From Lysinibacillus timonensis (GTDB lineage Bacteria; Bacillota; Bacilli; Bacillales_A; Planococcaceae), in the NCBI RefSeq assembly GCF_900291985.1, contig NZ_LT985980.1:770001-834000 (forward strand): 64,000 nt of DNA, read 5' to 3'. Position 1 is the first letter of the stretch. Every line of letters starts with the position of its first letter. The position numbers and the translations under genes were made by a program. Below the pieces are notes generated by a model, which saw only the letters and a list, made by a program, of their open reading frames with translations, did no database searches and was not told the origin of the DNA. Positions 26,009-35,373 of this stretch are shown here, piece by piece.

Positions 26009-26755
26009 TTAATGAATCTTACGCACAGAGTGACCATACCAATTGTTTAATTGTTCCGAAGATATGGAATCAAATTCTTTTTTATAACCGTGGAAATGAA
26101 TTGTCTGATTTAAACATGCCACATGACTAATCCGATTTGAAACTGTATCAACATCGTGTGTGACTAAAATAATTGTTTTCTTCTGTTCCCCGTTTAGTTT
26201 TGCTAGCATATCATAAAATGATTGAACATTTTCATGATCAATACCAACTGTTGGTTCATCTAAAATGAGCAGCTTTGGCCCAGCAATCAATGCGCGCGCA
26301 ATGAATACACGCTGTTGTTGCCCACCAGATAATTGTCCTATGTTACGATTCTTAAAATTTTCCATACCAACTGCGCTTAAAGCTTCATCTAAGAGATCGT
26401 TTACCTTTCTAGGCATGCGTTTAAATAAGCCTAGTTTTTTCGTTAGACCACTTTTTACAACCTCTTCAACAGTAGCTGGAAAAGCAGAATTAAAAGCATT
26501 TGATTTTTGGGAGACGTACCCAATCCACTCACGATGATGGAATGTACTGATTGGCTCTCCAAAAAGATGAATTTCACCGGAAATTGGTTTTTCCAGACCT
26601 AATATCAACTTTAATAATGTTGATTTACCTGAGCCGTTTGGTCCTAAAATGGCTAGAAAATCTCCTTCATTCACTTTAAATGAAATATTATTTAACACTT
26701 TTGTATGTTCATATTGAAATGAGACATTTTGAAGTTCAATTAATGGATTGTTCAT
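26009..26755 (-). CDS. znuC: Zinc ABC transporter ATPase (ZnuC-like)
   Basis: 248 aa. Walker A GPNGSGKST at about 38-46, signature LSGGQQQR near 142, Walker B LLILDEP near 165, H-loop VTHD near 200. First gene of znuC-znuB-zur, behind a well-formed promoter and a Zur box. The ribosome site is modest (AAGAAGCG). Confidence 0.92.
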   Translation of the reverse strand: MNNPLIELQNVSFQYEHTKVLNNISFKVNEGDFLAILGPNGSGKSTLLKLILGLEKPISGEIHLFGEPISTFHHREWIGYVSQKSNAFNSAFPATVEEVVKSGLTKKLGLFKRMPRKVNDLLDEALSAVGMENFKNRNIGQLSGGQQQRVFIARALIAGPKLLILDEPTVGIDHENVQSFYDMLAKLNGEQKKTIILVTHDVDTVSNRISHVACLNQTIHFHGYKKEFDSISSEQLNNWYGHSVRKIH

Positions 26756-26771
26756 GATTTCGCTTCTTTCT

Positions 26772-26792
26772 AATTCATAATCATTACGATTT
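26772..26792. promoter_or_regulatory. Zur box
   Basis: These 21 bases match the B. subtilis Zur consensus (AAATCGTAAT-N-ATTACGATTT) at 18 of 20 defined positions; the right half ATTACGATTT is perfect. It lies just downstream of the znuC -10 box and upstream of the divergent yqfT promoter region, the expected place for repression by Zur-Zn. Confidence 0.85.
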
Positions 26793-26802
26793 ACAATTTT
26801 TT

Positions 26803-26831
26803 AGTATAATTGATTTACTCATATTTGTAAA
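26803..26831 (-). promoter_or_regulatory. Sigma-A promoter of znuC-znuB-zur
   Basis: On the minus strand TTTACA (26826-26831) and TATACT (26803-26808) are spaced by 17 bases. The Zur box begins about 10 bases downstream. Confidence 0.7.
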
Positions 26832-26871
26832 GACTTCCACCTTGATTGATTAAAAGAAAGGAATGAAACTT

Positions 26872-27117
26872 GTGCGTGCTATTGAGTTATGGGAATCATT
26901 ATTATCAAAGTCAGATAAAGAAATAATTAGTATGGCAAAGTCTTATGATGTTGATTTAACTGTTGAGGAAGTTCGAAAATTAAGACAATTAGCAGAACGA
27001 GCTAATATAACTTGGCTTGTCACAGGAATACCTAACCATGTACTTAAAGAAGCAGAAAATATACTTGGAAAGAAAAAATTTAAAAAATATAAGAAGATGC
27101 TTGATAGTTATTATTGA
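26872..27117 (+). CDS. yqfT: DUF2624 protein (YqfT-like)
   Basis: 81-84 aa, basic, helical, small soluble protein (RAIELWESLLSKSDKEIISMAKSY... EAENILGKKKFKKYKKM). The order next to nfo and cshB is that of B. subtilis yqfT. GTG at 26872 is preferred since AAAGGA is properly spaced; the ATG at 26863 abuts it. Divergent from znuC. Function unknown. Confidence 0.7.
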   Translation: MRAIELWESLLSKSDKEIISMAKSYDVDLTVEEVRKLRQLAERANITWLVTGIPNHVLKEAENILGKKKFKKYKKMLDSYY

Positions 27118-27126
27118 TTTATTAAC

Positions 27127-27164
27127 AAAGGTGGTTAAAACAGCAATGTTTTCAACCACCTTTT
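27127..27164. terminator. Bidirectional terminator between yqfT and dacB
   Basis: AAAGGTGGTT-AAAACA pairs with TGTTTT-AACCACCTTTT around a 4-base loop, with a T-run on the plus side and an A-run on the other. It suits both convergent genes. Confidence 0.85.
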
Positions 27165-27185
27165 CATATTAATTTTTCATTTATA

Positions 27186-28619
27186 TCAGTATTTTTCAAT
27201 CATTGCTTTCACAATTTCATCAATAGATTTTAATTTAATAGACGTTTGATTTTGCGTCATAATTGAAAAAGCATATTGTTTTCCACTATTTGCTTTTATA
27301 TAACCTGATAAAGTATAAACACCCGAAATATGGCCAGTTTTCGCAACAACTCTATTTTTCAGTATATTCGTATTAAATCTTTCCCTTAAAGATCCTCCAA
27401 TTAATCGATCAGGTTGACCACCAATTGGTAAACTATTAAAGAAAACGCCATAGTACGGCTTATCTCTAACCGTGAATAATAGCTCTGTTAATTGATTAGC
27501 TGTTACTTTATTTTTATGTGACATTCCCGAACCATCTTCAAACATCCAATGGTCCATTTCTAGTCCTAATTGTTGACCATATCCATTCATTACGAGTAAT
27601 CCGTGTTCCAAACTCCCTACACCATATACTTGTTTTCCCATTGTTTTTACTAATATATCAGCAAAACTATTATTACTTAATTTCAAAAATGGAACCATCA
27701 GCTTTTTCAAAGGTATTGATTTTTTTGTATAAATCAATTTAGCATCTGAGGGTACTATCTTTCGCTCTACCGTAGAATATTTTGAAGTGGATATTCCATT
27801 TTGCTTAAGTATACTTTTTACTGCATATAAAGTATTGATTGTAGGATCCACAAGCGTAACCCATTCCTTAATAGAACTTCCTTGGGGTAAATTACCTATT
27901 ATAAAAATTTTATTCGTATTATGTTGCCGGTAAATGTTAATTGTATTCTTTTCGTTTGAGGGTACTGTTTTCGCCTGATTTATCAGTTTCATACCACTCA
28001 AGTCTGGTTCAACACTTATTATTGGTGATTTTCCTAAGGAATTTGCCTTTACATTCACAATTAATGTGCCAGCGTCATAATCATCGTCTGGGGACATCGT
28101 CAAAGCTGATGTTCTAGCAGCATAATAATAACTTTCATCATGCTTAGCAATTCCCGGGGTTAATTGTGGACCAACAAATTCGGTATCGTCTCCATATATA
28201 TTACCTGCAATTGACTCTATACCCGCCCGTTTTAAAACAAAAGCAAACGTATCAAAATTATCTTCCTGAAGTGTAGGGTCTCCGCCACCTTGAATATATA
28301 TATCACCATGTAAAACAGAGTTTTGAATTTCACCTGTGATAAACAGTTTGGTTGTAAAACGATAGTTTTCTCCTAGTTCATGTAATGCTGTTGTAGCAGT
28401 TAATAATTTTAATGTTGAAGCAGGTTTAATGCCGACATCCCCATTTTTCTCGTAAATGACATTTCCTTCTTCCATTGATCTGAGTGAAACACTAATATTA
28501 GATGACCCTAACTGTGATAGAATGATTTCTTCTAGTGTTGAGGCAGATGGTAAATGAACAAAAAAAACATTACTAATAAGTGAAAATAAAAGTGATACTA
28601 TTAGTATTTTCTTTTTCAT
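27186..28619 (-). CDS. dacB: D-Ala-D-Ala carboxypeptidase/endopeptidase (PBP4 type, S13)
   Basis: 477 aa secreted penicillin-binding protein. Signal peptide over residues 1-27. Catalytic motifs: SxxK as STLK near 68, SxN as SNN near 318, and KTG near 431. The large insert between SxxK and SxN is typical of peptidase S13. It trims peptidoglycan peptides outside the membrane. GGAGG precedes the ATG. Equivalent to B. subtilis DacC in type. Confidence 0.9.
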   Translation of the reverse strand: MKKKILIVSLLFSLISNVFFVHLPSASTLEEIILSQLGSSNISVSLRSMEEGNVIYEKNGDVGIKPASTLKLLTATTALHELGENYRFTTKLFITGEIQNSVLHGDIYIQGGGDPTLQEDNFDTFAFVLKRAGIESIAGNIYGDDTEFVGPQLTPGIAKHDESYYYAARTSALTMSPDDDYDAGTLIVNVKANSLGKSPIISVEPDLSGMKLINQAKTVPSNEKNTINIYRQHNTNKIFIIGNLPQGSSIKEWVTLVDPTINTLYAVKSILKQNGISTSKYSTVERKIVPSDAKLIYTKKSIPLKKLMVPFLKLSNNSFADILVKTMGKQVYGVGSLEHGLLVMNGYGQQLGLEMDHWMFEDGSGMSHKNKVTANQLTELLFTVRDKPYYGVFFNSLPIGGQPDRLIGGSLRERFNTNILKNRVVAKTGHISGVYTLSGYIKANSGKQYAFSIMTQNQTSIKLKSIDEIVKAMIEKY

Positions 28620-28700
28620 CGTTTCCTCCGTTTTTCTTATATTCTCTGTTTACCCAAACCATTTAGAAATTACTCCAATCTTATGTATCGAAAAGAAAAA

Positions 28701-28732
28701 AATGCACTGAGCTATTCTCTACTCAGTGCATT
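28701..28732 (-). terminator. Terminator of nfo
   Basis: AATGCACTGAG pairs perfectly with CTCAGTGCATT (11 bp, 10-base loop). On the minus strand it runs into seven T. Confidence 0.9.
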
Positions 28733-28739
28733 GGTCTAT

Positions 28740-29627
28740 TTAATTACGTAAAACATCAATGACTTCCGGCTTAAATTCTCCAGACCGAAGCATTTCTATT
28801 TCTTCTTTATAAGGAGCTACTTTGTTCTTTGCATCCGCTCCCACCCAAGGTGTTTCTAATATCTTCGGAACATCCTTAAATACTTCATGATGCACAATTG
28901 TTTTCAATGCGTTGAAACCGATATGTCCAAAACCGATGTTTTCGTGTCTATCTTTGCCAGCGCCACAAACATTTTTACTATCATTCACGTGTACGACTTT
29001 AATGCGGTCAAGACCAACAACTCGATCAAATTGTTCTAGAACACCGTCAAAATCATTGATGATATCGTAACCTGCATCGTGTGTATGGCATGTATCAAAA
29101 CAAACAGATAATCGTTCATTATTTGTTACACCATCAATAATTTGAGCAATTTCTTCGAATGTTCTCCCAATCTCAGAACCTTTTCCAGCCATTGTTTCTA
29201 GTGCAATTTGAACTGGATAATCTATCGTTAAGACTTCATTTAACCCCTCAATAATCTTTGCAATTCCTGCTTCAACCCCAGCTCCAACATGTGCACCTGG
29301 GTGAAGAACAATTTGTGTAGCACCTATAGCGGCTGTTCTTTCAATCTCTTTTTGTAAGAACTCAACCCCTAATTGGAATGTTTCTGGCTTTGTTGTATTA
29401 GCGATATTAATAATATATGGTGCATGTACAACAATATTGGACAAGCCATTTTCTTTCATATGAGCGAGTCCCTCTTGAATTTTCAATTCTTCAATTGCTT
29501 TTCGACGTGTATTTTGAGGTGCACCTGTATAAATCATAAACGTAGAAGAGCCGTAAGATGCAGCTTCTTTACTTGAACCTAACAGCATGTCTTTACCACT
29601 CATCGAAACATGCGAACCAATTAACAT
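28740..29627 (-). CDS. nfo: Endonuclease IV (AP endonuclease)
   Basis: 295 aa. Zinc enzyme of base-excision repair that nicks DNA at abasic sites. Metal-binding signatures are visible: GSHVSMSG at the start, [53 protein letters not shown] and GRHENIGFG (as [12 protein letters not shown]). The second ATG (29627) is chosen because AGGAGG lies 9 bases before it; the first at 29633 is too close. Follows cshB, as in B. subtilis. Confidence 0.95.
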   Translation of the reverse strand: MLIGSHVSMSGKDMLLGSSKEAASYGSSTFMIYTGAPQNTRRKAIEELKIQEGLAHMKENGLSNIVVHAPYIINIANTTKPETFQLGVEFLQKEIERTAAIGATQIVLHPGAHVGAGVEAGIAKIIEGLNEVLTIDYPVQIALETMAGKGSEIGRTFEEIAQIIDGVTNNERLSVCFDTCHTHDAGYDIINDFDGVLEQFDRVVGLDRIKVVHVNDSKNVCGAGKDRHENIGFGHIGFNALKTIVHHEVFKDVPKILETPWVGADAKNKVAPYKEEIEMLRSGEFKPEVIDVLRN

Positions 29628-29689
29628 TCTCATTTACCTCCTAATCAAGAAAAGGGTAAGGCGACCGCCTTCTTTCTTAACTTCACTAA

Positions 29690-31009
29690 CTAATTTCGTG
29701 TTTTTTTATTGTCTTGTTTTGTTCTTTTTTTACGTTCTTTCTTTTTAATTTTATCCATTTCCCATTTCATAGCTCGTTTATATCCTGGTTTTACCTTCTT
29801 CGGTTTACGCACTTTTGCTTTGGCGATTTTCTCAATTTCATTTTCATGTTTCACACGATTTTGGCGTGCATGGCGTTCTTTTAATTCGATCCATTCGCCC
29901 TTTTTAATATCCATTTGTTCAAACGGAATTCCCATTTTTTCAATTCGAACAACCTTTTCTTCATCTTCAGGTTCAAATAGTGTAATAGCAGTCCCTTTAT
30001 TTCCGGCACGAGCAGTTCGACCGACTCGGTGAATAAAGAACTCTAAATCGTCTGGTATTTCATAATTAATGACGTGTGAAATTCCCTGAATATCTATACC
30101 TCGTGCAGCTAAATCTGTTGCAACAATATACTGATAGTCAAGTTCACGAACTTGCTTCATCATTTTTTTACGATCCCTTGGACTTAGGTCTCCATGAATT
30201 TGTCCAGCCTTAATTCCCTGTTCGGCTAAATAAGAAGCAACAGCCTCTGCAGTTTTACGTGTATTACAAAAGATGACTGCTAAATAAGGGTTAATCCCCT
30301 CAATTACCTCTAACAATCTTCGGTTACGTGATTTTGAACGTATTGGAACTAGCACAAAGTCAATTCCTTCAGCCACGGGGCGTTTATCGTTCATTTTAAT
30401 ATGGACAGGTGATTCCATGTATTTCTTTAAAAATGGTTGAAGTTTCTCTGGAATAGTTGCTGAGAACACGTACATCTCCAAATTTTCAGGCATTTTTGAA
30501 GCGAACCCATCAATTTCTTCAATAAAGCCCATATCAAATGCTAAGTCTGCCTCATCTACAACTAAAATAGGTGCAGTATGAACAAGAAGCGCATTCTCAT
30601 TGACTAAATCCCTAATTCTACCTGGTGTACCAACTACAATATGTGGTTGGCCAGATTTTAATTTTTCCATTGAACGTAGTTTATCTGTACCACCAATGTA
30701 AAGTTTAGCTTGAATATCCGTTCCTTCAATTAATTGATTCAGAGCATCAAAAATTTGTTGTGCCAATTCCCTTGTAGGTGATGTAATAATAGCTTGTACT
30801 TCTTGTTTTTCCTCTTCAATACGTTGAACAATTGGTAATAAAAAACTATGCGTTTTACCAGTTCCCGTATGGGCTTGTCCAATCGCGCTTTTTCCTTTAA
30901 GGATTAATGGAATCATTTCCTTTTGAATGGGAGTTGGCTCTTCAAAGCCTAACTCAGCGACTGCTTTACGAAGAAAAGGTTTGAAATCATAATCCGAATA
31001 CTTCGACAT
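29690..31009 (-). CDS. cshB: DEAD-box RNA helicase CshB
   Basis: 439 aa. Motif I AHTGTGKT near 46-53, PTRELA, DEAD near 153, SAT near 183, and HRVGRTARAG near 332. A basic tail of about 80 residues, rich in Lys and Arg, follows and is likely for RNA binding. Cold-shock and ribosome-assembly roles are known for the family. Position between ispH-yqfQ and nfo matches B. subtilis yqfR. GGAGG precedes the ATG. Confidence 0.95.
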   Translation of the reverse strand: MSKYSDYDFKPFLRKAVAELGFEEPTPIQKEMIPLILKGKSAIGQAHTGTGKTHSFLLPIVQRIEEEKQEVQAIITSPTRELAQQIFDALNQLIEGTDIQAKLYIGGTDKLRSMEKLKSGQPHIVVGTPGRIRDLVNENALLVHTAPILVVDEADLAFDMGFIEEIDGFASKMPENLEMYVFSATIPEKLQPFLKKYMESPVHIKMNDKRPVAEGIDFVLVPIRSKSRNRRLLEVIEGINPYLAVIFCNTRKTAEAVASYLAEQGIKAGQIHGDLSPRDRKKMMKQVRELDYQYIVATDLAARGIDIQGISHVINYEIPDDLEFFIHRVGRTARAGNKGTAITLFEPEDEEKVVRIEKMGIPFEQMDIKKGEWIELKERHARQNRVKHENEIEKIAKAKVRKPKKVKPGYKRAMKWEMDKIKKKERKKRTKQDNKKTRN

Positions 31010-31104
31010 AATTCGTTCCTCCTAACATGTTTCATATTGTATCATCTATAGTTTATAAAGCACAATAAAACAACTAACTAATTCCATAAACATTAAATAA
31101 AAAA

Positions 31105-31131
31105 AAGACCAGCTGATGGGTAGCTGATCTT
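31105..31131 (-). terminator. Terminator of ispH
   Basis: On the minus strand AAGATCAGCT pairs with AGCTGGTCTT (one G-T) and is followed by eight T. Confidence 0.85.
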
Positions 31132-31146
31132 CATGGCGATGATTTA

Positions 31147-32115
31147 TTAGTTAGGCATGATTTTCTCGACTGGTTTAGGTGCTTTTATTTTCGGTAATAT
31201 TTTATCAATTGAGATCGTTCTGTTTATTACATGAGTTGCAGGATCTTCATGATTGTATTGTTCTAAAAATAAAATAACTTCTTTAACAATCGGTGTCGGA
31301 GTAGACGCTCCAGCTGTTACTGCTACTTTTTCGACTCCCTCAAGCCATTCTAATTTTAATTCTGATAAATCCGCAATACGGTAAGCAGTCGTTTTTGCAA
31401 TTTCTTGCGACACTTGTGCTAATCGATTGGAATTATTGGACATTGGGTCACCAACTACAATCGTTAAATCAGCTTCCCCTGCTTGCTCAGCAACAGCTTC
31501 TTGTCGAACTTGAGTTGCTAAACAAATTTCTTTATGAACTTCGATATGAGGGTACTTTTCTTCAAGAAGATCCATTAAATGTTTGACATCCCATTGACTC
31601 ATTGTCGTTTGGTTAGTTACTAATAACTTCTCATTCTTTAAATCTAGCGATTCAACATCCTCGATATTTTGAACAAGATGAACATGCCCTGGAGCAACAC
31701 CAATTGCCCCTTCAGGCTCAGGGTGACCCTTTTTACCAATATATATAATATCATAGCCTGCGTTTGACTTTTCACGGATTAAATCATGTGTAACTGTTAC
31801 ATCCGGACATGTTGCATCAATAGCAACTAAACCTTTTTTTCTAGCAATCTCACGGATTTCTGGTGAAACGCCATGAGCAGTAAAAATGACAGTACCTTCA
31901 TTTACCTTTTCAATTATCTCTTTTCGGTCATGTCCATCGAGCGTAATAATACCCTCTTTTTCAAAAGCATCGGTTACATGTTTATTATGAACGATCATTC
32001 CTAGAATGTAGATCGGTCTTGGTAATGTTTTGTCTAATGAAGCATTTCGCGCGATAACCATTGCATCGACAACCCCATAACAATAACCACGGGGATTTAT
32101 CTTAATGACTTGCAT
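31147..32115 (-). CDS. ispH: 4-hydroxy-3-methylbut-2-enyl diphosphate reductase
   Basis: 322 aa Fe-S enzyme, the last MEP-pathway step. The three conserved cysteines are in [17 protein letters not shown] and [10 protein letters not shown]. The substrate-binding SNNSNRL is near residue 230. I start at ATG 32115 with AAAGGAG 8 bases upstream; an in-frame upstream start would add 17 unlikely residues. Partner ispG is at 15795. Confidence 0.96.
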   Translation of the reverse strand: MQVIKINPRGYCYGVVDAMVIARNASLDKTLPRPIYILGMIVHNKHVTDAFEKEGIITLDGHDRKEIIEKVNEGTVIFTAHGVSPEIREIARKKGLVAIDATCPDVTVTHDLIREKSNAGYDIIYIGKKGHPEPEGAIGVAPGHVHLVQNIEDVESLDLKNEKLLVTNQTTMSQWDVKHLMDLLEEKYPHIEVHKEICLATQVRQEAVAEQAGEADLTIVVGDPMSNNSNRLAQVSQEIAKTTAYRIADLSELKLEWLEGVEKVAVTAGASTPTPIVKEVILFLEQYNHEDPATHVINRTISIDKILPKIKAPKPVEKIMPN

Positions 32116-32197
32116 TATGTCAACTCCTTTTAAATTCCATAGTTTTATTATATAGGAGATTAACATTTAATACAAAGTCTCAATATTGGTAAGTTTG

Positions 32198-32854
32198 TTA
32201 TTCATCAAAATGGAAAGGCGGTTGGAAAATTCTTGGAACTGAAGGTTTCGTTTTTACAGGACGTGCAAGTTTTTCCACCTTTGGCTCATGTCTTTTTTCT
32301 CGATGGATTGGGAAAAAGTGGTGTGACTCATGTCTTCTATTCGGTCTTTCTTTTCTATCTTCATAATCGTGTTTATGTCGAATTGGTTCTTCATAAAAAT
32401 GTTTTCCACCATTATCTTTATCATGTCTATGATTTTTTTCTTGACTACTTTCATTGTCAATATCTTCTTTATATACATATTCAAATGAAGTTGATTCATA
32501 GTCTTCATAATAGTCTTCTTCTTCATGTTCATCTTTATGTTCTTTTGCATTTGGAGCTGATTTGAAACCTTTGTACATCCTCCACAATGCCGGTAAATTA
32601 CGAATTAGCGGTGTTGCCTGAGCAATATATGGCTGAAAGCCCTGTGCTGTCGCTAGTAATCTATTACATGTTTCCAAAAAACCATCAAGCTTTGGCATAG
32701 ACCCCTTTGGTGATGCTAACCCTGGCGGAACCATACCTGGATTGTAACCCCTATGTGGTGGTCTAAATCCTTGATGAGGCATGCGTCCTGGTCGATGAAA
32801 ATGATGTTGTGGTCTAACTGGTGGCATTTGATGATAAAATTGTTGATTACGCAT
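32198..32854 (-). CDS. yqfQ: YqfQ/VrrA family protein
   Basis: 218 aa, extreme composition. The first 45 residues are rich in Pro, His, Gly and Arg (HFHRPGRMPHQGFRPPHRGY). A conserved helical core at about 50-95 (LDGFLETCNRLLATAQGF, NLPALWRMYKGF) is the YqfQ/VrrA signature. The rest is acidic, then His/Lys-rich. Homologues vary in repeat number. Function unknown. AGGAG precedes the ATG. Confidence 0.8.
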   Translation of the reverse strand: MRNQQFYHQMPPVRPQHHFHRPGRMPHQGFRPPHRGYNPGMVPPGLASPKGSMPKLDGFLETCNRLLATAQGFQPYIAQATPLIRNLPALWRMYKGFKSAPNAKEHKDEHEEEDYYEDYESTSFEYVYKEDIDNESSQEKNHRHDKDNGGKHFYEEPIRHKHDYEDRKERPNRRHESHHFFPIHREKRHEPKVEKLARPVKTKPSVPRIFQPPFHFDE

Positions 32855-32957
32855 ACTGATCTCCTTTCTATAGAATCCAATTGGCGTAGGTTCTTCTATC
32901 AGCTATCATATGCAACTAGATGTTCATTTGTAATAGGTTATATGCCCAAAAGAAAAA

Positions 32958-32987
32958 AGTGTATTTTGCAACTGCACAAAATACACT
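32958..32987 (-). terminator. Terminator of dctS-dctR
   Basis: AGTGTATTTTG pairs with CAAAATACACT (11 bp) and on the minus strand is followed by TTTTTTCTTTT. It overlaps the dctR stop codon. Confidence 0.9.
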
Positions 32988-33681
32988 AAATAAAATATTG
33001 GTTAATTGGTCGACCAATACCACCATAATGAATATCCACGTTTATAAGGTTTTGTTTCTCAAGAAAATCTAAATACCGTCTTGCTGTAACCCGTGCAACG
33101 CCAATACCAGCAGCAACTTCATCAGCAGATGCCCCTTCTTTAGAGTCTTTTATATAATTCAATACCTTATCTAATGTTGTACGATTGAACCCCTTCGGTA
33201 ACTCTACAAAATCGGTAGTTGTCGCAATTGGTTGTTCTGTTTCACGATATTGTTGAATTAATTCATCTAATTCTCTTTGTGTGACATCTTGATACGCTTT
33301 AGACTTTAATTTGAATTTATAATAACTTCTTAAAGTTTGTTGCATTCGTTCAAAAGTAAATGGTTTCATGATATAGTCAAAGACACCAAGATGTAAAATT
33401 TGTTGAATTGTTTGCATATCGTTTGCAGCAGTTACTGATATTACATCTACAGGTATATTTTTACTTCGTATTTTTCGCAATGTTTGTAAACCGTCTTGCT
33501 CAGGCATAAAAATATCCATAAACACTAAATCGGGGCCAAGTTCTATAATCTTTGTAAAGCCATCTACCCCATTACTACACATATCAATAACTTTAAAACC
33601 TTCTATACGTTCAATAAATTGGCGGTTTACTTCTCTTACCATGGGATCGTCTTCAACAAGTAAAACATTTAGTATCGTCAT
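32986..33681 (-). CDS. dctR: Two-component response regulator (DctR/CitT family)
   Basis: 231 aa. Receiver domain at 1-120 with the acidic pocket EDD (10-12), phospho-accepting Asp in LVFMDIFMPEQDG near 56, and Lys in IMKPF near 106. The C-terminal helix-turn-helix (SADEVAAGIGVARVTARRYLDFLE) is the DcuR/CitB type. It is 11 bases after the kinase and should activate the C4-dicarboxylate symporter at 36696. Confidence 0.9.
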   Translation of the reverse strand: MTILNVLLVEDDPMVREVNRQFIERIEGFKVIDMCSNGVDGFTKIIELGPDLVFMDIFMPEQDGLQTLRKIRSKNIPVDVISVTAANDMQTIQQILHLGVFDYIMKPFTFERMQQTLRSYYKFKLKSKAYQDVTQRELDELIQQYRETEQPIATTTDFVELPKGFNRTTLDKVLNYIKDSKEGASADEVAAGIGVARVTARRYLDFLEKQNLINVDIHYGGIGRPINQYFI

Positions 33682-33692
33682 ACAAAAGCCTC

Positions 33693-35291
33693 CTATAATT
33701 CGAATGTTATTAAAAATGTAGTCCCTTTATTTAGTTCGCTTATAACTTCGATTGTTCCATTTCCTTTTTTGACTATTTCATTAATTAAATATAGCCCAAT
33801 TCCTCGATTTTCCCTCGCTTTAGTTGAATAGCCATTTTCAAAAATTTGAGCCTTTACCTCTTCTGTCATACCAATTCCGTTATCACTTACCATAATGGCC
33901 AATACATCTTCATGATCATCAATTGATATCGTAATCTCTTTATCAGGCTTTACTACCGATACAAGCGCGTCAAAAGCATTTTCGATTAGATTGCCAAATA
34001 ACACGACAAAATCATGATGATCTAATTTTTCCGGAAACTTTGTGAATTGACTTTCTTGATCTATCGTAACATTTATTCCAATCTCTTTTCCTCGGCTAAT
34101 CTTACTTAACAACAAACCTGAAATATTTTCATTATAAATTCGTTCATTTAAAAATTTTGTGACACTATCATGTTCATCACGTACTTGTGAAATATATTCT
34201 AACGCTTGTTGTGTATGTCCTAGATGCAGTAAACCCGCTATTGTATGTAATTTGTTTTTGTATTCATGTGTATGCACTCTTAAAGCTTGTACAAATGCTT
34301 TTACACCCGTTAGTTCTTCTGCTAATTGTTTAAATGCAGTTAAATCTTTAAAAACAGCAACAGCTCCTACTTTTTTTCCATTTACATGTATAGGCACACG
34401 ATTACTTAAGATGCTATGTTGATTCACGTAAATCTCTTGATTGAACACGTGGCTTCCAGAAAAAACGATTTCAGGTAACTTTGTATCTGGTAGAATATCA
34501 TAAATATTTTTCCCAACTAAATGTCCAGGTTCTTCATCCACTCCCAATATTTCAGCTGCCTTCTTATTAAAAATGGTTATATTTAGTTGACTATCAACTG
34601 CAATAATTCCTTCATGCATCGCATTAAAGGTTTCAGTTCGTTCAACATACATTTTCGCAATCTCATGTGGCTCTAGTCCAAACATTTGCTTTTTGATATG
34701 ACGTCCAAGCGTACTTGCGCCCCATATACTAAAAATCATTATTAATGCAATAGTTACTAATATTTCATTGTTATAATCACTAAAGATTTGGTTTATTGTT
34801 GGAATAGCAACACCGACTACTGTTACACCAACTTGTATATTTCGATCATTCATAATTGGAACAAATGCACGGATCATTTGTCCTTTGTTTCCCTCTGCTT
34901 TTGATAGGTAATAGTTTTGAGCAAACGCAGCGTTTATATCAGTGGACTCACTAATCTCTCCTATTTCACTTTGAGATGGATGTGAGTACTTCACTTTATC
35001 CATATTCATTACGACGATATATTCCACATCATTAATAAAACGAATTTCCTCAACTACCTTATTAATGCTTAAAGAAGCTTCCTCAAAATCAGTTTCTTGT
35101 AAAGACATTTTAATTTCTGATAAATTTGAAACAGTACGGGCAACTAGCATAGCCCTTTGCCCAATGTCTTCTTCTTGGCCCTTGATAAGACTCCCAATAA
35201 CAAAGGTACCGGCTACTAAAAACGAAAAGGCGATAATGAAAAACGTTAAAAGCATAATTTTCCAATTTACTGAAATACGACGTTTTATCAT
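33693..35291 (-). CDS. dctS: Sensor histidine kinase (DctS/CitA family)
   Basis: 532 aa. Two membrane segments (about 13-32 and 175-195) bracket an extracytoplasmic Cache/PDC-type sensor. A PAS domain (MHEGIIAVDSQLNITIFNKKAAEILG) follows. The phospho-acceptor is in HTHEYKNKLHTIAGLLHLG near 350, and the ATPase has NLIENAFDAL and DNGIGM. The family senses dicarboxylates or citrate. It is divergent from dctB, as expected if the binding protein presents substrate to the kinase. Confidence 0.92.
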   Translation of the reverse strand: MIKRRISVNWKIMLLTFFIIAFSFLVAGTFVIGSLIKGQEEDIGQRAMLVARTVSNLSEIKMSLQETDFEEASLSINKVVEEIRFINDVEYIVVMNMDKVKYSHPSQSEIGEISESTDINAAFAQNYYLSKAEGNKGQMIRAFVPIMNDRNIQVGVTVVGVAIPTINQIFSDYNNEILVTIALIMIFSIWGASTLGRHIKKQMFGLEPHEIAKMYVERTETFNAMHEGIIAVDSQLNITIFNKKAAEILGVDEEPGHLVGKNIYDILPDTKLPEIVFSGSHVFNQEIYVNQHSILSNRVPIHVNGKKVGAVAVFKDLTAFKQLAEELTGVKAFVQALRVHTHEYKNKLHTIAGLLHLGHTQQALEYISQVRDEHDSVTKFLNERIYNENISGLLLSKISRGKEIGINVTIDQESQFTKFPEKLDHHDFVVLFGNLIENAFDALVSVVKPDKEITISIDDHEDVLAIMVSDNGIGMTEEVKAQIFENGYSTKARENRGIGLYLINEIVKKGNGTIEVISELNKGTTFLITFEL

Positions 35292-35373
35292 ACTGCTCCT
35301 CCTCGATTTTATCTATCACAATTTTAAATCAATCGGTATAATCAAATTAATAAATTTATTCGTGGTGATGCTA

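Noticed and set aside
32233-32565. Long plus-strand frame opposite yqfQ
   Set aside because: It is an artefact of the repetitive composition of yqfQ (His/Leu/Val/Tyr-rich mirror).
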